Counted from the first letter of the stretch, positions 47,241-56,441 are shown. The stretch: 64,000 bases of DNA from an uncultured Paraprevotella sp. (GCA_944320775.1 CALUIV010000004.1:62001-126000); one strand, 5' to 3'. Program-made: numbers and translations. The notes: a model not told the origin generated them from the sequence alone.

Positions 47241-47639
47241 ATGAAGAAGATTTTCATTTTATCCGTATTGTGCATGATCGCACTGACCAGTGTTTTTGCC
47301 CAAGCCACAGATGACAAACAAGCCGAAATCAAGTTCGAAAAAACAACCTACAATTTTGGAACATTTCCTGAAAAAGATGGAAAAGTAAGTTGTGTTTTCA
47401 AATTCAAAAACACAGGAAATGCCTCCCTGATCATCCATCAGGCGATTGCTTCTTGTGGATGTACGGTGCCCAAATATACTAAAGAACCAATCAAACCGGG
47501 TGAAAGCGGAACCATAGAAATCCATTACAACGGAAAAGGCCGAAATCCGGGTTATTTCAAAAAATCCATAACCGTACGGACCAATGCCAAAAATAAAGTG
47601 ACGCGACTTTATATCGAAGGCACCATGAACAAGGATTAA
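47241..47639 (+). CDS. Secreted DUF1573 protein
   Basis: 132 residues: signal peptide MKKIFILSVLCMIALTSVFA, then an immunoglobulin-like fold with KTTYNFGTFPEKDGKVS, FKFKNTGNASLIIHQAIASC, CGCTVPKYTKEPIKPGESG and IEIHYNGKGRNPGYF. Such proteins are abundant and uncharacterised in Bacteroidetes. A TAACTTTG box at 47211-47218 lies 22 bp upstream. The HAD gene follows after 21 bp. Confidence 0.9.
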   Translation: MKKIFILSVLCMIALTSVFAQATDDKQAEIKFEKTTYNFGTFPEKDGKVSCVFKFKNTGNASLIIHQAIASCGCTVPKYTKEPIKPGESGTIEIHYNGKGRNPGYFKKSITVRTNAKNKVTRLYIEGTMNKD

Positions 47640-47660
47640 TCAAACAGTTCACAACACGAC

Positions 47661-48449
47661 ATGAATATAAAAGCTATTTTTTTGGATATTGACGGAACAT
47701 TGGTTTCCTTCAAAACACATAAAATACCCCAATCAACACTTGATGCCGTGGCTGCCATTCGCAGCCGTGGCATCAAAGTTTTTATAGCAACTGGACGGCC
47801 GATACTTTACATTAATAATCTGACCGGGCTGGAACATGACGGAATGGTTACGGCAACGGGAGCTTATTGTATAGACCGGGACGGTCATGTTATTCAAAAC
47901 CGATGTATCCCCAAAACAGACATAGCCCGTGTGGTAAACTATTTGGAAAACCATCCGGACGAACGCCTTCCCATCATCTTTATCAGTGCCAACGAAATGT
48001 TCCTGTCGCAATATATCGACTCACTCGAACAAATCGCTCAATTTCTGAATATCCAGACTCCTCCAACCCGCGAAATCCGTTCTGCACTGGATATGGACGT
48101 TTTGCAAATGATCACCTTTCTACCTGCCGACCGCCAACAACGTTTCATGGATGAACTTATGCCGGAAAGTTCTGCCATGCGCTGGCATCCGGCTTTTATG
48201 GACGTTATAGCAAAAGGGATCAGTAAAAGCAACGGTATCGATGCCATACTGGCAAAAGAAGGGATCAGCCTGCAAGAAACAATGGCATTCGGCGACGGAG
48301 GTAACGATATTGACATGCTGAAACATGTCGGATATGGTGTCGCCATGGGAAACGCCGCAGACGACGTAAAACAAGCGGCCGATTATGTCACAACTGAAAT
48401 TGACAACGACGGCATTGCGCATGCCTTGAAACATTTTGGATTGATTTAA
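47661..48449 (+). CDS. Cof-type HAD hydrolase
   Basis: 262 residues with HAD motif I FLDIDGTLVSFKTHKIP, motif II ATGRP, motif III region ISKSNGIDAIL and motif IV FGDGGNDIDML, plus a C2-type cap. Members dephosphorylate sugar phosphates or cofactors such as PLP; substrate unknown. Last gene of the DUF1573 pair. Confidence 0.92.
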   Translation: MNIKAIFLDIDGTLVSFKTHKIPQSTLDAVAAIRSRGIKVFIATGRPILYINNLTGLEHDGMVTATGAYCIDRDGHVIQNRCIPKTDIARVVNYLENHPDERLPIIFISANEMFLSQYIDSLEQIAQFLNIQTPPTREIRSALDMDVLQMITFLPADRQQRFMDELMPESSAMRWHPAFMDVIAKGISKSNGIDAILAKEGISLQETMAFGDGGNDIDMLKHVGYGVAMGNAADDVKQAADYVTTEIDNDGIAHALKHFGLI

Positions 48450-48472
48450 GCATTATCATAATGCGTCAGACC

Positions 48473-48516
48473 AGAAATAGGATTGCTCCCGATATTTTCA
48501 GAGCAATCCTATTTCT
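48473..48516. terminator. Terminator overlapping the end of the downstream convergent gene
   Basis: Perfect 16-bp stem (AGAAATAGGATTGCTC and its complement), 12-nt loop. The right arm forms part of the last codons of the convergent glycosylase-fold gene. Confidence 0.7.
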
Positions 48517-49136
48517 TTCATCATCTGTCCATAAAATTCTGCCTTCTTTTCCAACTTCATCGGATAAGCCCGCGAACTGGACGGCATCCGGTAGAGTCGC
48601 ATATGTCGGTCTTCAAATATAAAATCTGAAAAAGTTCCGATTGAAGGCTCCTGAATTGAAAACATTTCCAGCAACGTATCCGTAGCTTTTTGGCCTGTTG
48701 TTACAACAGCGCTACATTGCGGAATCTGTCTCAGCAACAAACCGACATCGGTAATTTCCACCACATCCAAAAATTTATCCGAAGCATTATCCTGTAAACG
48801 GCGCACAGCACAAGCTGTGTCATAAAGAGCGATCCCCTTCTCATTAAGAAAATCAACGATAAGTTCTTTCCGAAATCTCTTTCCCTCAAGATCTACAAAA
48901 TAATTTTTATCTTTAAAAAACAAATATCCCATAATCCGCCACATGTCATTGATCAGATTCGGATAAAAGAAATCAATACTCCATCTTTTCTTTTGAGGTG
49001 GAAAACTGCCCAACATCAGCAATCGTGCGTTAGACGGCAGAAATGGCTCTAGCGGATGCTCTTCTACAGGTATAAAATCCAGATCCGGTTCGAATTGCAC
49101 GCCGCTATCGTTCTTCTTTGTTTGTAAAGGGTTCAT
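48498..49136 (-). CDS. Uracil-DNA glycosylase superfamily protein (Mug/G-T mismatch type)
   Basis: 212 residues with the fold's blocks: LLMLGSFPPQKKRWSIDFFY near the N-terminus, IALYDTACAVRRLQDNASD, VVTTGQKATDTLL and MPSSSRAYPMKLEKKAEFY at the end. The active-site loops differ from classic uracil glycosylases, so the lesion is not predictable. The gene stands alone and converges with the HAD gene. Confidence 0.8.
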   Translation of the reverse strand: MNPLQTKKNDSGVQFEPDLDFIPVEEHPLEPFLPSNARLLMLGSFPPQKKRWSIDFFYPNLINDMWRIMGYLFFKDKNYFVDLEGKRFRKELIVDFLNEKGIALYDTACAVRRLQDNASDKFLDVVEITDVGLLLRQIPQCSAVVTTGQKATDTLLEMFSIQEPSIGTFSDFIFEDRHMRLYRMPSSSRAYPMKLEKKAEFYGQMMKEIGLL

Positions 49137-49270
49137 AAAAATCTGAATACTTTAGCGTATCTAAAAAATTAAATTTATATTGTTGTTGCAAAAATACAAA
49201 AAGAGAGTTTGAAAACAGAGAGAAAATAAAAGAAAACCATTACATTTGTAACCAAACAAAACCGAAAAAC

Positions 49271-49954
49271 ATGGAGAAAGCAGAAAAACCCAAAAGATTC
49301 AGACGAACTAAAGCTGATATTGAAAACGGCATCATACAAGCGGCAGAAAAAGTCATCTTGGCGAAAGGTTTTGCCAAGGCCACCGTATTAGACATTATAA
49401 AACAAGCAAAAATAGAACCGGTTACGTTCTATCTAAGATACAGAAACCAGGAAGATTTCTATAACTTCTTTACACAAAAATACGATTATTGGCTTCAGGA
49501 CAGTCTCGGTGAATCTCAAAGCGAAGCCTATACAGAAGACAGGTTTACCAAACTTCTGAAAACATTACTAAACACATTGAAAAACGAATCGATCATACTG
49601 GAACTGTTGCGTTGGGAGGCAACAGAAGCCAACGACATCACGCGACGCACTGCGTATACCCGAGAGCAAACCACAATACCGCTCGTAAAAGGATATGAAC
49701 GCATCTTTGAAAATACGAATCTGGATATTGCAGCCATTTCCAGTATAATGGTAGCTGGAATCTATTTCCTGAACCTGCATAAAAAATGTGCTCCTTTCTG
49801 TGGTATTGATCTCACGACAGACGAGGGCATGCAACGTATAAATCAAGCAATAGATCAAATGGCACATCTCCTGTTTCAAAACACGTCGTCAACCGACCAG
49901 GAGATAAGAAAACGGGCAGATTCATCGCCAAACGCAGATAGTTCCGAACAATAG
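49271..49954 (+). CDS. TetR/AcrR-family transcriptional regulator
   Basis: 227 residues. N-terminal HTH (about 12-60): IIQAAEKVILAKGFAKATVL then DIIKQAKIEPVTFYLRYRNQ. The rest is a helical ligand domain with no known relative. It ends in a polar tail (STDQEIRKRADSSPN). A TACATTTG box (49241-49248) is 22 bp upstream. Downstream lies a 23-bp perfect inverted repeat and then a GNAT gene. Ligand and target unknown. Confidence 0.9.
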   Translation: MEKAEKPKRFRRTKADIENGIIQAAEKVILAKGFAKATVLDIIKQAKIEPVTFYLRYRNQEDFYNFFTQKYDYWLQDSLGESQSEAYTEDRFTKLLKTLLNTLKNESIILELLRWEATEANDITRRTAYTREQTTIPLVKGYERIFENTNLDIAAISSIMVAGIYFLNLHKKCAPFCGIDLTTDEGMQRINQAIDQMAHLLFQNTSSTDQEIRKRADSSPNADSSEQ

Positions 49955-49960
49955 ACAAAA

Positions 49961-50022
49961 ATGAGTTGGGCATCTGATTTGTACGAGTTGAGCATTTCAT
50001 ACAAATCAGATGCCCAACTCAT
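49961..50022. repeat. 23-bp perfect inverted repeat with a nested partial copy
   Basis: Arms at 49961-49983 and 50000-50022 are exact reverse complements, with a 16-nt loop. The loop contains GAGTTGAGCAT, a near copy of GAGTTGGGCAT in the left arm. There is no T-run, so it is not a standard terminator. It lies 6 bp after the TetR stop and 27 bp before the GNAT ATG. Confidence 0.8.
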
Positions 50023-50049
50023 TCTGACCAATTAAAGACAAATTTGTAT

Positions 50050-50577
50050 ATGCCACAGACAACTGAAGACGGGTATTTATTACGACAAGCCAACCCCGAC
50101 CATATCCCCTTGATTATCGCTCTAATACTAAAGACAAAATCCGAAATGGACCATCCAGACTGGTTTGCCGTAGACGAAGCCTATCTGCAACAAACTTTAT
50201 ATAAAAAAAACGCCTGGATTTTTGAAGCGACAGACCGTCTGCAGGAAATTACAGCAGCCGTTGTTGCCCTTTACCCAGTTCCACTCACCGATCATCTTGG
50301 TCAAGATGCAGGTCTGCCCGAAACGGAATGGGACAAAGTAGCCTATATTGATCTGGCAGCTACACGGCCTGAAGGGCGCGGCCATCGGCTTCAGTTTCGT
50401 CTGATGAGGTACGCAGAACAGTTTTTATCCAAAATAGGAACTGCCTATCTGCTCTGTACCGTCCATCCCGACAATCAGCCATCAAGAAGAAGTATAGAAA
50501 AAGCAGGATTTTCCTGTCAGACAATCGTCAAAAAATACGGTGGTCTGCCACGCTGCATCTATATGAAAAAAATCTAA
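50050..50577 (+). CDS. GNAT-family N-acetyltransferase
   Basis: 175 residues from the ATG at 50050; a TTG two codons before is unlikely. The acetyl-CoA loop is visible as ATRPEGRGHRLQFRLMRYAE, then VHPDNQPSRRSIEKAGFSC. Substrate unknown. It follows the TetR gene across the inverted repeat, and its 3' end overlaps the convergent DUF4421 gene by 4 bp. Confidence 0.88.
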   Translation: MPQTTEDGYLLRQANPDHIPLIIALILKTKSEMDHPDWFAVDEAYLQQTLYKKNAWIFEATDRLQEITAAVVALYPVPLTDHLGQDAGLPETEWDKVAYIDLAATRPEGRGHRLQFRLMRYAEQFLSKIGTAYLLCTVHPDNQPSRRSIEKAGFSCQTIVKKYGGLPRCIYMKKI

Positions 50578-51698
50578 TCGCGGTATTCCTTGCGTTTGTG
50601 GAAATTCAAGCCCACATAAAAATTCAGCGTCCCAAATACGTTATTAACCTGAAGGCGGTGATGCTTGAAGTTATAACCGTGAACAATCAACGACATGCCG
50701 GCAAAACGCTTTGTATTGTTCCAGACAACACCCATTCTGCCCGTAAAATTAATATTCACATTGTCCATACTGAAACGGTCATTCACCACGGAATAATCTG
50801 TTTGCCCCTGATCCGACAGATAACTGGTCTTACCATGAGTTTTAGCATAACCAATGGTAGGCGTCATAGAAATATTGAATAAAAAATTCTTTTTGAACAC
50901 CCAGTTATAAGCATACCCAAAAGACAAGCCAACATCCCAGTATTTCAGATTATTGACCTTAAACCCATTCCCCAACGGATGTTCCGGATTCTCCAACATA
51001 CCTTCAGGCAATTCGTCATAATTAAACTTCATTTCGTGAAGTGTACAGGAAAAACCAATCTTCCACGATCCGCAACTTTTTCGCTGTACTGTGCTTTGAG
51101 CATAGGCTGCCGGATAGGAAAAACGACGATGATTGAATATATAATAAGCATTGATGCCCGTAATACTGTTCCGAATACCTTTGAATTCCTGGCCTTCATA
51201 CTGTGTAGCATCTTCGCCGAAACCCCGGATGTGATTTAAACGGAAGTCATCACCCGTACGGCGATAAATCAGATCACATCCGACAGCTGCACTATACAAG
51301 CATAATTCAAACTCTGTTTTTTTCGACTTATGCCCCTTTCCAAAGGAATTGACATCAAACGTATAACCGAAAAACAGCCAACGCCATCCCAAATAGGGTC
51401 CAAAACGAATCGCAGGTCGCGGCGTAAAAAGCAAAGACTGATTATAATCATTACTGGCCAGACGATATGTTTCATAGCAATTCGTGTTCTGCACCATAAA
51501 GGCCCAATTGTAATAATTGGGAGTAACGTAAGTGGAATCTGTTTCGGAAAAGAAATCAATAACCCGCGTAAAAAAACTTTTCTGGGCCGCAACAGAATCT
51601 TCCGACACATTTAAAATGCCGGAATTGATTTCCTGAGCTCCAACCATACGACAGAATCCCAACAAGAACAGAAACAGACAGAACCGACAATGCTTCAT
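50574..51698 (-). CDS. DUF4421-type outer-membrane protein
   Basis: 374 residues with signal peptide MKHCRFCLFLFLLGFCRMVGA. The body is a series of aromatic-rich beta strands (NYYNWAFMVQNTNCYETYRL, RPAIRFGPYLGWRWLFFGYT, RFSYPAAYAQSTVQ), consistent with a beta-barrel; I recall this pattern as DUF4421. Function unknown. It is 13 bp downstream of the oxidoreductase gene. Confidence 0.8.
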   Translation of the reverse strand: MKHCRFCLFLFLLGFCRMVGAQEINSGILNVSEDSVAAQKSFFTRVIDFFSETDSTYVTPNYYNWAFMVQNTNCYETYRLASNDYNQSLLFTPRPAIRFGPYLGWRWLFFGYTFDVNSFGKGHKSKKTEFELCLYSAAVGCDLIYRRTGDDFRLNHIRGFGEDATQYEGQEFKGIRNSITGINAYYIFNHRRFSYPAAYAQSTVQRKSCGSWKIGFSCTLHEMKFNYDELPEGMLENPEHPLGNGFKVNNLKYWDVGLSFGYAYNWVFKKNFLFNISMTPTIGYAKTHGKTSYLSDQGQTDYSVVNDRFSMDNVNINFTGRMGVVWNNTKRFAGMSLIVHGYNFKHHRLQVNNVFGTLNFYVGLNFHKRKEYRD

Positions 51699-51711
51699 AT
51701 TCTACTCCAAA

Positions 51712-52701
51712 CTACAGTTTTCCTAATATTTTATCCAGGACCCAATTGACCGGTGTGGCACTGACACTGTCACAATCACAAATAGAAAGATTCTGTAAAT
51801 GCTCTACAACCTTATGAATCAAAGGTAATTGAACATGCTCCGGATTTGGTATAACAATTTCTTCACGCCCTTTTTCCGTATGTAAAGCAATCGGCTCATA
51901 AGTAAAGACAGAAAAACAGACTTGTCCCTTGTCGCCGATAATCTCAATACGATCGGTACGGGCTGATTCGTGAGCGACAAAACACCAGGAACCTGACCCA
52001 GGGATCCCATCAGGGAACTGGAAACTTGCACTCACTGTGTCTTCCGTTGCATACAAGCCACCACGATTGGCACAAAAGCCCTGTACTTTTGTAATCGGTC
52101 CGAACATTTCCTGCAACAAATCCAACTGATGAGGAGCCAAATCATAAAAATATCCTCCACCGGCAATGTCGCGTTGTACACGCCAGGGTAAATTCTGACT
52201 GTTATAGTCCAAATCACGGGGCGGCACTGCAAAACGGATCTGCACATTCAGCACTTTGCCTATTACACCGCTCTCCACCAGTTCCTTAACTTTATGGAAG
52301 TAAGGCAGATAACGCCGGTAATAAGCAACGAAACACGGTACACCTGTTTGGGCCGAAATCCGATTGATACGGGCACATTCTTCATAATTGGCCGCCAAAG
52401 GCTTTTCAACGTATACAGGCTTACCGGCCTTCATGGCCATAATGGCAAAAGTAGCATGAGACGACGGCGGAGTTGCAATGTAAACTGCATTCACTTCCGG
52501 ATCGTTAATCAGTTCCTGCGCATCCGTATACCATTTCTTAATGTTGTGCCGCTCAGCATAAGAACGGGCACGTTCCTTATTCCGGCTCATTACGGCCTCT
52601 ATTTTTGAACCGGGGACAATATTAAATGCCGGGCCACTTTTTTTCTCAGTCACTTCACCGCAACCGATAAAGCCCCATTTGATCATATTATTTTCAGCCA
52701 T
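51712..52701 (-). CDS. Gfo/Idh/MocA-family oxidoreductase
   Basis: 329 residues from the ATG at 52701 (MAENNMIKWGFIGCGEVTEK); further upstream codons would run into the likely promoter. Rossmann motif GFIGCGEVTEKKSG, the family's EKPLA lysine motif in KPVYVEKPLAANYEECARI, and a C-terminal domain with GGGYFYDLAPHQLDLLQEMF. Substrate is probably a sugar or inositol derivative. A TATATTTG box on the minus strand (52742-52735) faces a divergent TATATTTG at 52755-52762. Confidence 0.9.
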   Translation of the reverse strand: MAENNMIKWGFIGCGEVTEKKSGPAFNIVPGSKIEAVMSRNKERARSYAERHNIKKWYTDAQELINDPEVNAVYIATPPSSHATFAIMAMKAGKPVYVEKPLAANYEECARINRISAQTGVPCFVAYYRRYLPYFHKVKELVESGVIGKVLNVQIRFAVPPRDLDYNSQNLPWRVQRDIAGGGYFYDLAPHQLDLLQEMFGPITKVQGFCANRGGLYATEDTVSASFQFPDGIPGSGSWCFVAHESARTDRIEIIGDKGQVCFSVFTYEPIALHTEKGREEIVIPNPEHVQLPLIHKVVEHLQNLSICDCDSVSATPVNWVLDKILGKL

Positions 52702-52794
52702 AACACTCTGGTGATAAAATTTGTTATCTACACGCAAATATAATAATTTTTGGGTATATTTGCTTCGTATATCAAAAAATCTTATCTACATAAA

Positions 52795-53721
52795 ATGATG
52801 AACGACAAAATGGAAAATGCAGGCATATTTTTTAAGAACAGGAGTTACTCTTCCTGCGTTCACGAAGGCCTGAAACTGGGCATACAGAACTTTCTGACTC
52901 TGCTGCGTAACGTATGGCCTACAATGCTGGTCACTTCTTTAGTGACTGCTGCTGCATCTTTAACGATCGGAAAATTTCTTCCTTATCTGGTTTCATTTAT
53001 TGGAAAAGCAGACAGTACTCTGATGCTCTTCGGTATTTTTATGTTGCTCAAACTCGTCATGTTACTGGCTGGCAGCATCTATTTAGGACATCTGTTCCTA
53101 TTAATCCGAAAATACCATGAGTTACAGTTTTTCCCCATACTATCCCTAAAAGAAACCTGGCCGGAACTGAAAGGTTTATGGGGCAGATCATTCTCATGGC
53201 TGCTTGTCTTTTGGGTGATCAGTTTCGGTTCATTCGCGATTTTCCACTACACGGCTGGCTGGACCTGGTGGTCATTTCTTTTCGATCTGATCATTCTGCT
53301 TGTATTTTCTATACCCTATCTTTTTTCCGGCGTCGCCTGTCTGTTCGATCAGACTAACCTAAAAGGAACCTGGAAAGCATATTTACAGGCATTTCATACT
53401 TGGGGAGGAACAGCTGCAGTCACACTTGTCGGAGGACTGGTAGCACTGATCATTCTGTTTATTTCCTGGTTGCCATCATGCATTTTGCTGGCAGCTGAAG
53501 TATTCTCGTACCAGAACATGCTGGCTGGAGATCCTATAGACCTGCCTTCAGGCTTTGCCATACTGAAGTTTTTCGTACTGTTTTTCACTGTTGTATTATC
53601 CGGTATCGCCATGTGGGCGCTGGTTTTCCCATTGGTATTCCATTATGCTTCTGTAAAATTCAGGACTGAAGAAAAAGAAAACATGATTAAAGAAAACAGT
53701 CTGGATGATTATACTGAATAA
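52795..53721 (+). CDS. Uncharacterised multi-pass membrane protein
   Basis: 308 residues from the ATG at 52795; an earlier frame would begin before the likely -7 box (52755-52762). About six hydrophobic helices: near 45-65 (LVTSLVTAAASLTIGKFLPY), 75-100, 135-155, 160-185, 200-230 and 255-285. The layout recalls Bacteroidetes membrane proteins with no domain name. I cannot assign a function. It is divergent from the oxidoreductase gene. Confidence 0.75.
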   Translation: MMNDKMENAGIFFKNRSYSSCVHEGLKLGIQNFLTLLRNVWPTMLVTSLVTAAASLTIGKFLPYLVSFIGKADSTLMLFGIFMLLKLVMLLAGSIYLGHLFLLIRKYHELQFFPILSLKETWPELKGLWGRSFSWLLVFWVISFGSFAIFHYTAGWTWWSFLFDLIILLVFSIPYLFSGVACLFDQTNLKGTWKAYLQAFHTWGGTAAVTLVGGLVALIILFISWLPSCILLAAEVFSYQNMLAGDPIDLPSGFAILKFFVLFFTVVLSGIAMWALVFPLVFHYASVKFRTEEKENMIKENSLDDYTE

Positions 53722-53760
53722 TTGAAAATATCCATAATTCAAAAAGGCTAACATATACAA

Positions 53761-53809
53761 AAATCAGCAGGGAGCATAACTGTATTGTAGTTATGCTCCC
53801 TGCTGATTT
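53761..53809. terminator. Bidirectional terminator
   Basis: Perfect 21-bp stem (arms 53761-53781 and 53789-53809) with a 7-nt loop and A/T-rich ends, between the convergent membrane-protein and nucleotidyltransferase genes. Confidence 0.85.
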
Positions 53810-53824
53810 TCTATCATAAGAATC

Positions 53825-55261
53825 TTATCCGACAACAGGAACAAGACCTAGTTCGGCAGCCTTCTTCATCATAAAACCATACGCAGCATCATGTTCGTTC
53901 GGAACCAGACCATCGAGAATGGCATCTTTAATGGCACTTTTCAAAATTCCGACCTCACGGCAAGGACTCAATCCAAAAACACGCATGATCTCTTCCCCAC
54001 TCACAGGAGGCTGGAAATTACGGATACGGTCGCGTTCTTCCAGATCCACAAGTTTCTGACGCACTAACTTAAAATTGTCCAGAAAACGCTGTTTACGCTG
54101 AACATTACGCGAAGTAATATCAGCCTCACACAAAGTCATCAGATCGTCAATGTCATCACCAGCTTCAAACAACAGACGCCGGACAGCAGAATCAGTAACC
54201 TCTTCATCGGCTATCACAATCGGACGCATATGCAGTCCGACCAGTTTTTGCACGTATTTCATCTTTTCATTCATTGGCAATTTCATTTTCCGGAATATTT
54301 CCGGAACCATCTTTTCACCAATAAAATTATGATTCTTAAAAGTCCATCCTACTCCAGGCTCAAAACGTTTTGTCCGCGGTTTACCAATATCGTGTAACAA
54401 AGCAGCCCAACGCAACCAAAGATTATCGCTGACCTTACAAATATTGTCGAGTACCTGAAGAGTATGATAAAAATTGTCCTTATGCGAACGTCCCTGTACC
54501 GTATCGACTCCTTCCAAAGCCGCCAGTTCCGGAAAAATCAATGGCAACAATCCGCAACGCATCAAATCGACCAAGCCTTTTGAAGGTGTCGGCGTCATGA
54601 TAATTTTATTCAGTTCATCAGCAATACGTTCCCGAGAAATAATTTTAATACGTTCGCGATTTCTTCCCAAAGCCTCAAACGTCTCTTCCTCTATAAAAAA
54701 ATTCAATTGCGTAGCAAAACGCACACAACGCATCATCCGCAACGGGTCATCACTGAATGTAATATCGGGATCTAGCGGTGTGGCAATCAAACGATTTTCC
54801 ATATCCAAAACGCCATCAAACGGATCGACCAATTCGCCAAAACGAGCTTTGTTGAGGCAAACGGCAAGAGCATTTATCGTAAAATCGCGTCTGTTCTGAT
54901 CGTCTTCCAAAGTACCGTCTTCCACAATAGGTTTTCGGGAATCGTGACTATAACTTTCCTTACGGGCTCCTACAAACTCAACCTCCATACCATGATACTT
55001 CACCTGTGCCGTACCGAAGTTATGAAAAACACTGACGTGTGCTCCTTTGCCCAGCTTCCGTCCTAATGCTTCTGCTAAAACAATTCCACTTCCTACGACA
55101 ACAACATCTATATCTTTCGACGGACGTTCCAAAAACAAATCACGCACATATCCACCAACCACATAGCATTCCAGCCCCAGATCATCGGCAGCTTCAGAAA
55201 TCAGATGAAAGATCTTCTTATCCAACAACCGGACAAAATCTTCTCTTAAAAGTTGTCTCAT
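53825..55261 (-). CDS. cca: tRNA nucleotidyltransferase / poly(A) polymerase family, with HD domain
   Basis: 478 residues. Head domain with VVGGYVRDLFLERPSKDIDV (class II nucleotidyltransferase signature), RRDFTINALAVCL, DPFDGVLDMENRLI and DPLRMMRCVRFATQLN. A C-terminal HD domain has LLHDIGKPRTKRF. This is the Bacteroidetes CCA-adding enzyme layout; a poly(A) polymerase role cannot be excluded from sequence. Confidence 0.92.
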   Translation of the reverse strand: MRQLLREDFVRLLDKKIFHLISEAADDLGLECYVVGGYVRDLFLERPSKDIDVVVVGSGIVLAEALGRKLGKGAHVSVFHNFGTAQVKYHGMEVEFVGARKESYSHDSRKPIVEDGTLEDDQNRRDFTINALAVCLNKARFGELVDPFDGVLDMENRLIATPLDPDITFSDDPLRMMRCVRFATQLNFFIEEETFEALGRNRERIKIISRERIADELNKIIMTPTPSKGLVDLMRCGLLPLIFPELAALEGVDTVQGRSHKDNFYHTLQVLDNICKVSDNLWLRWAALLHDIGKPRTKRFEPGVGWTFKNHNFIGEKMVPEIFRKMKLPMNEKMKYVQKLVGLHMRPIVIADEEVTDSAVRRLLFEAGDDIDDLMTLCEADITSRNVQRKQRFLDNFKLVRQKLVDLEERDRIRNFQPPVSGEEIMRVFGLSPCREVGILKSAIKDAILDGLVPNEHDAAYGFMMKKAAELGLVPVVG

Positions 55262-55367
55262 GTTTCATTTAAATACTAAATCCATGCAAATTTAATATTT
55301 TTTACGCGCGTTCTATATCAGATACCGCAAAAAATGGTAATTTTGCCCTTCATAACGAAAGAAAAGA

Positions 55368-55832
55368 ATGCCTATGAAGAAAATGATCCCCTTATTTTTT
55401 CTCAGCATTGCCTGGATGGCTTGCTCTGAGAAGAAAGTTGATGTGGAAACTCCAGCCGGCATCATGCTGGAAAACGCCCGTACGCTCATGTTACAAAAGC
55501 AATATGACGCCGCGCGTGATTCCATTGAACTCATGCGTCAACTTTATCCGACGGCATTCTCGGCCCGCTCTGCAGGTATTATTGTCATGGACAGTATAGA
55601 ACTGCTTGCAGCTCAAGATTCTTTAGCCGTACTCGACAGTATCTTGCAAAAGGAAAGAATCATTTTTGAAGAAATCAAGAAGAAGAACAACAGAGGAGCA
55701 AACTCTCCTTTCTACAATCAGAAAAACAAAGTGTTCTATCTGGAACAAAACTTTGATGAAATCTGCGCCAAAGTGAAATTCTATCTGCGCAAGATTGAAG
55801 TTGATAAAGAAAAAAACAAACCCGAAATTTAA
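55368..55832 (+). CDS. Small putative lipoprotein
   Basis: 154 residues with signal MPMKKMIPLFFLSIAWMAC and Cys19 as the lipidated residue. The rest is helical with a tetratricopeptide-like stretch (ENARTLMLQKQYDAARDSIE) and a charged coiled-coil tail. No family recognised. The second ATG (55374) is an alternative start. A TAATTTTG box at 55338-55345 is likely its -7 element. Confidence 0.75.
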   Translation: MPMKKMIPLFFLSIAWMACSEKKVDVETPAGIMLENARTLMLQKQYDAARDSIELMRQLYPTAFSARSAGIIVMDSIELLAAQDSLAVLDSILQKERIIFEEIKKKNNRGANSPFYNQKNKVFYLEQNFDEICAKVKFYLRKIEVDKEKNKPEI

Positions 55833-55842
55833 TTACCCTATC

Positions 55843-55887
55843 AAAGTGTGTTTATCCAAATAAAAAAGGACAAACACACTTTTTTTA
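55843..55887 (+). terminator. Terminator of the small lipoprotein gene
   Basis: Perfect 11-bp stem AAAGTGTGTTT/AAACACACTTT followed by further T; also positioned to stop the DUF4250 unit from the other side. Confidence 0.75.
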
Positions 55888-55899
55888 TAATTTATTTCC

Positions 55900-56079
55900 T
55901 TACCAGAATTTGTTTGCTGCAGGATTATACTCAAAACCGCCTTGTGCCAGATTTGAGATCAATTCCGAACGGTCAATCTGCATATCTGCACACAACTCAT
56001 CCAGTGAAGGATAAAAGTCGCGCAACTTCATATTGATAAATCCCATTAATATTACTGGATCTTTTGGTAACTGTTCCAT
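55900..56079 (-). CDS. DUF4250 protein, 59 residues
   Basis: Reads MEQLPKDPVILMGFINMKLR through DFYPSLDELC to FEYNPAANKFW, matching DUF4250 as I know it: MxxLPKDPxILLSxVNxKLRD and a closing FEYNPxxNxFW. It is a small cytosolic helical protein of unknown function, widespread in anaerobes. It follows the 34-residue gene after 18 bp and shares its promoter. Confidence 0.88.
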   Translation of the reverse strand: MEQLPKDPVILMGFINMKLRDFYPSLDELCADMQIDRSELISNLAQGGFEYNPAANKFW

Positions 56080-56097
56080 ATTTCTTTTATTTTAAAA

Positions 56098-56202
56098 TCA
56101 ATAATTTTCGCCTTTCGTACCGTGCATCAGTAAACAAACCGCAAATACCATGGCTACCAGCATGAGGGGAACCATGAATTGTAAATCTCCATCTATGGTC
56201 AT
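56098..56202 (-). CDS. Small membrane protein, 34 residues
   Basis: Reads MTIDGDLQFMVPLMLVAMVF then AVCLLMHGTKGENY: one transmembrane helix with a short charged tail. A ribosome-binding site (GGAG) sits 4 bp before the ATG and a full promoter about 60 bp upstream, which supports it. No family name known to me. First gene of a two-gene unit with DUF4250. Confidence 0.65.
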   Translation of the reverse strand: MTIDGDLQFMVPLMLVAMVFAVCLLMHGTKGENY

Positions 56203-56260
56203 ATCTCCAAATCTTTTCACCTTTACTTATATACAAGACAAACATTTCTGTTTACGGCAA

Positions 56261-56291
56261 CAAAATTAAATATTCAAGAAAATCCCACAAA
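56261..56291 (-). promoter_or_regulatory. Promoter of the 34-residue/DUF4250 unit
   Basis: On the minus strand TTTG (56291-56288), 19 bp, TAATTTTG (56268-56261). Confidence 0.7.
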
Positions 56292-56313
56292 GAGAGCCAG
56301 AAAGAAAAAATAA

Positions 56314-56357
56314 TAAAGTCTGGTTTTCTTGACATAAATCAATAAAACCAGACTTTA
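56314..56357 (-). terminator. Terminator of the tsaB-to-rseP operon
   Basis: Perfect 14-bp stem TAAAGTCTGGTTTT/AAAACCAGACTTTA with a 16-nt loop, 85 bp beyond the rseP stop. Confidence 0.7.
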
Positions 56358-56441
56358 TCATTTCATTATTCCAAAGTAAAGGAGATTTTCGCCCTTATAA
56401 AGCGGAATATAATATCAAATTGTCAAAATCAATCAAAATCC

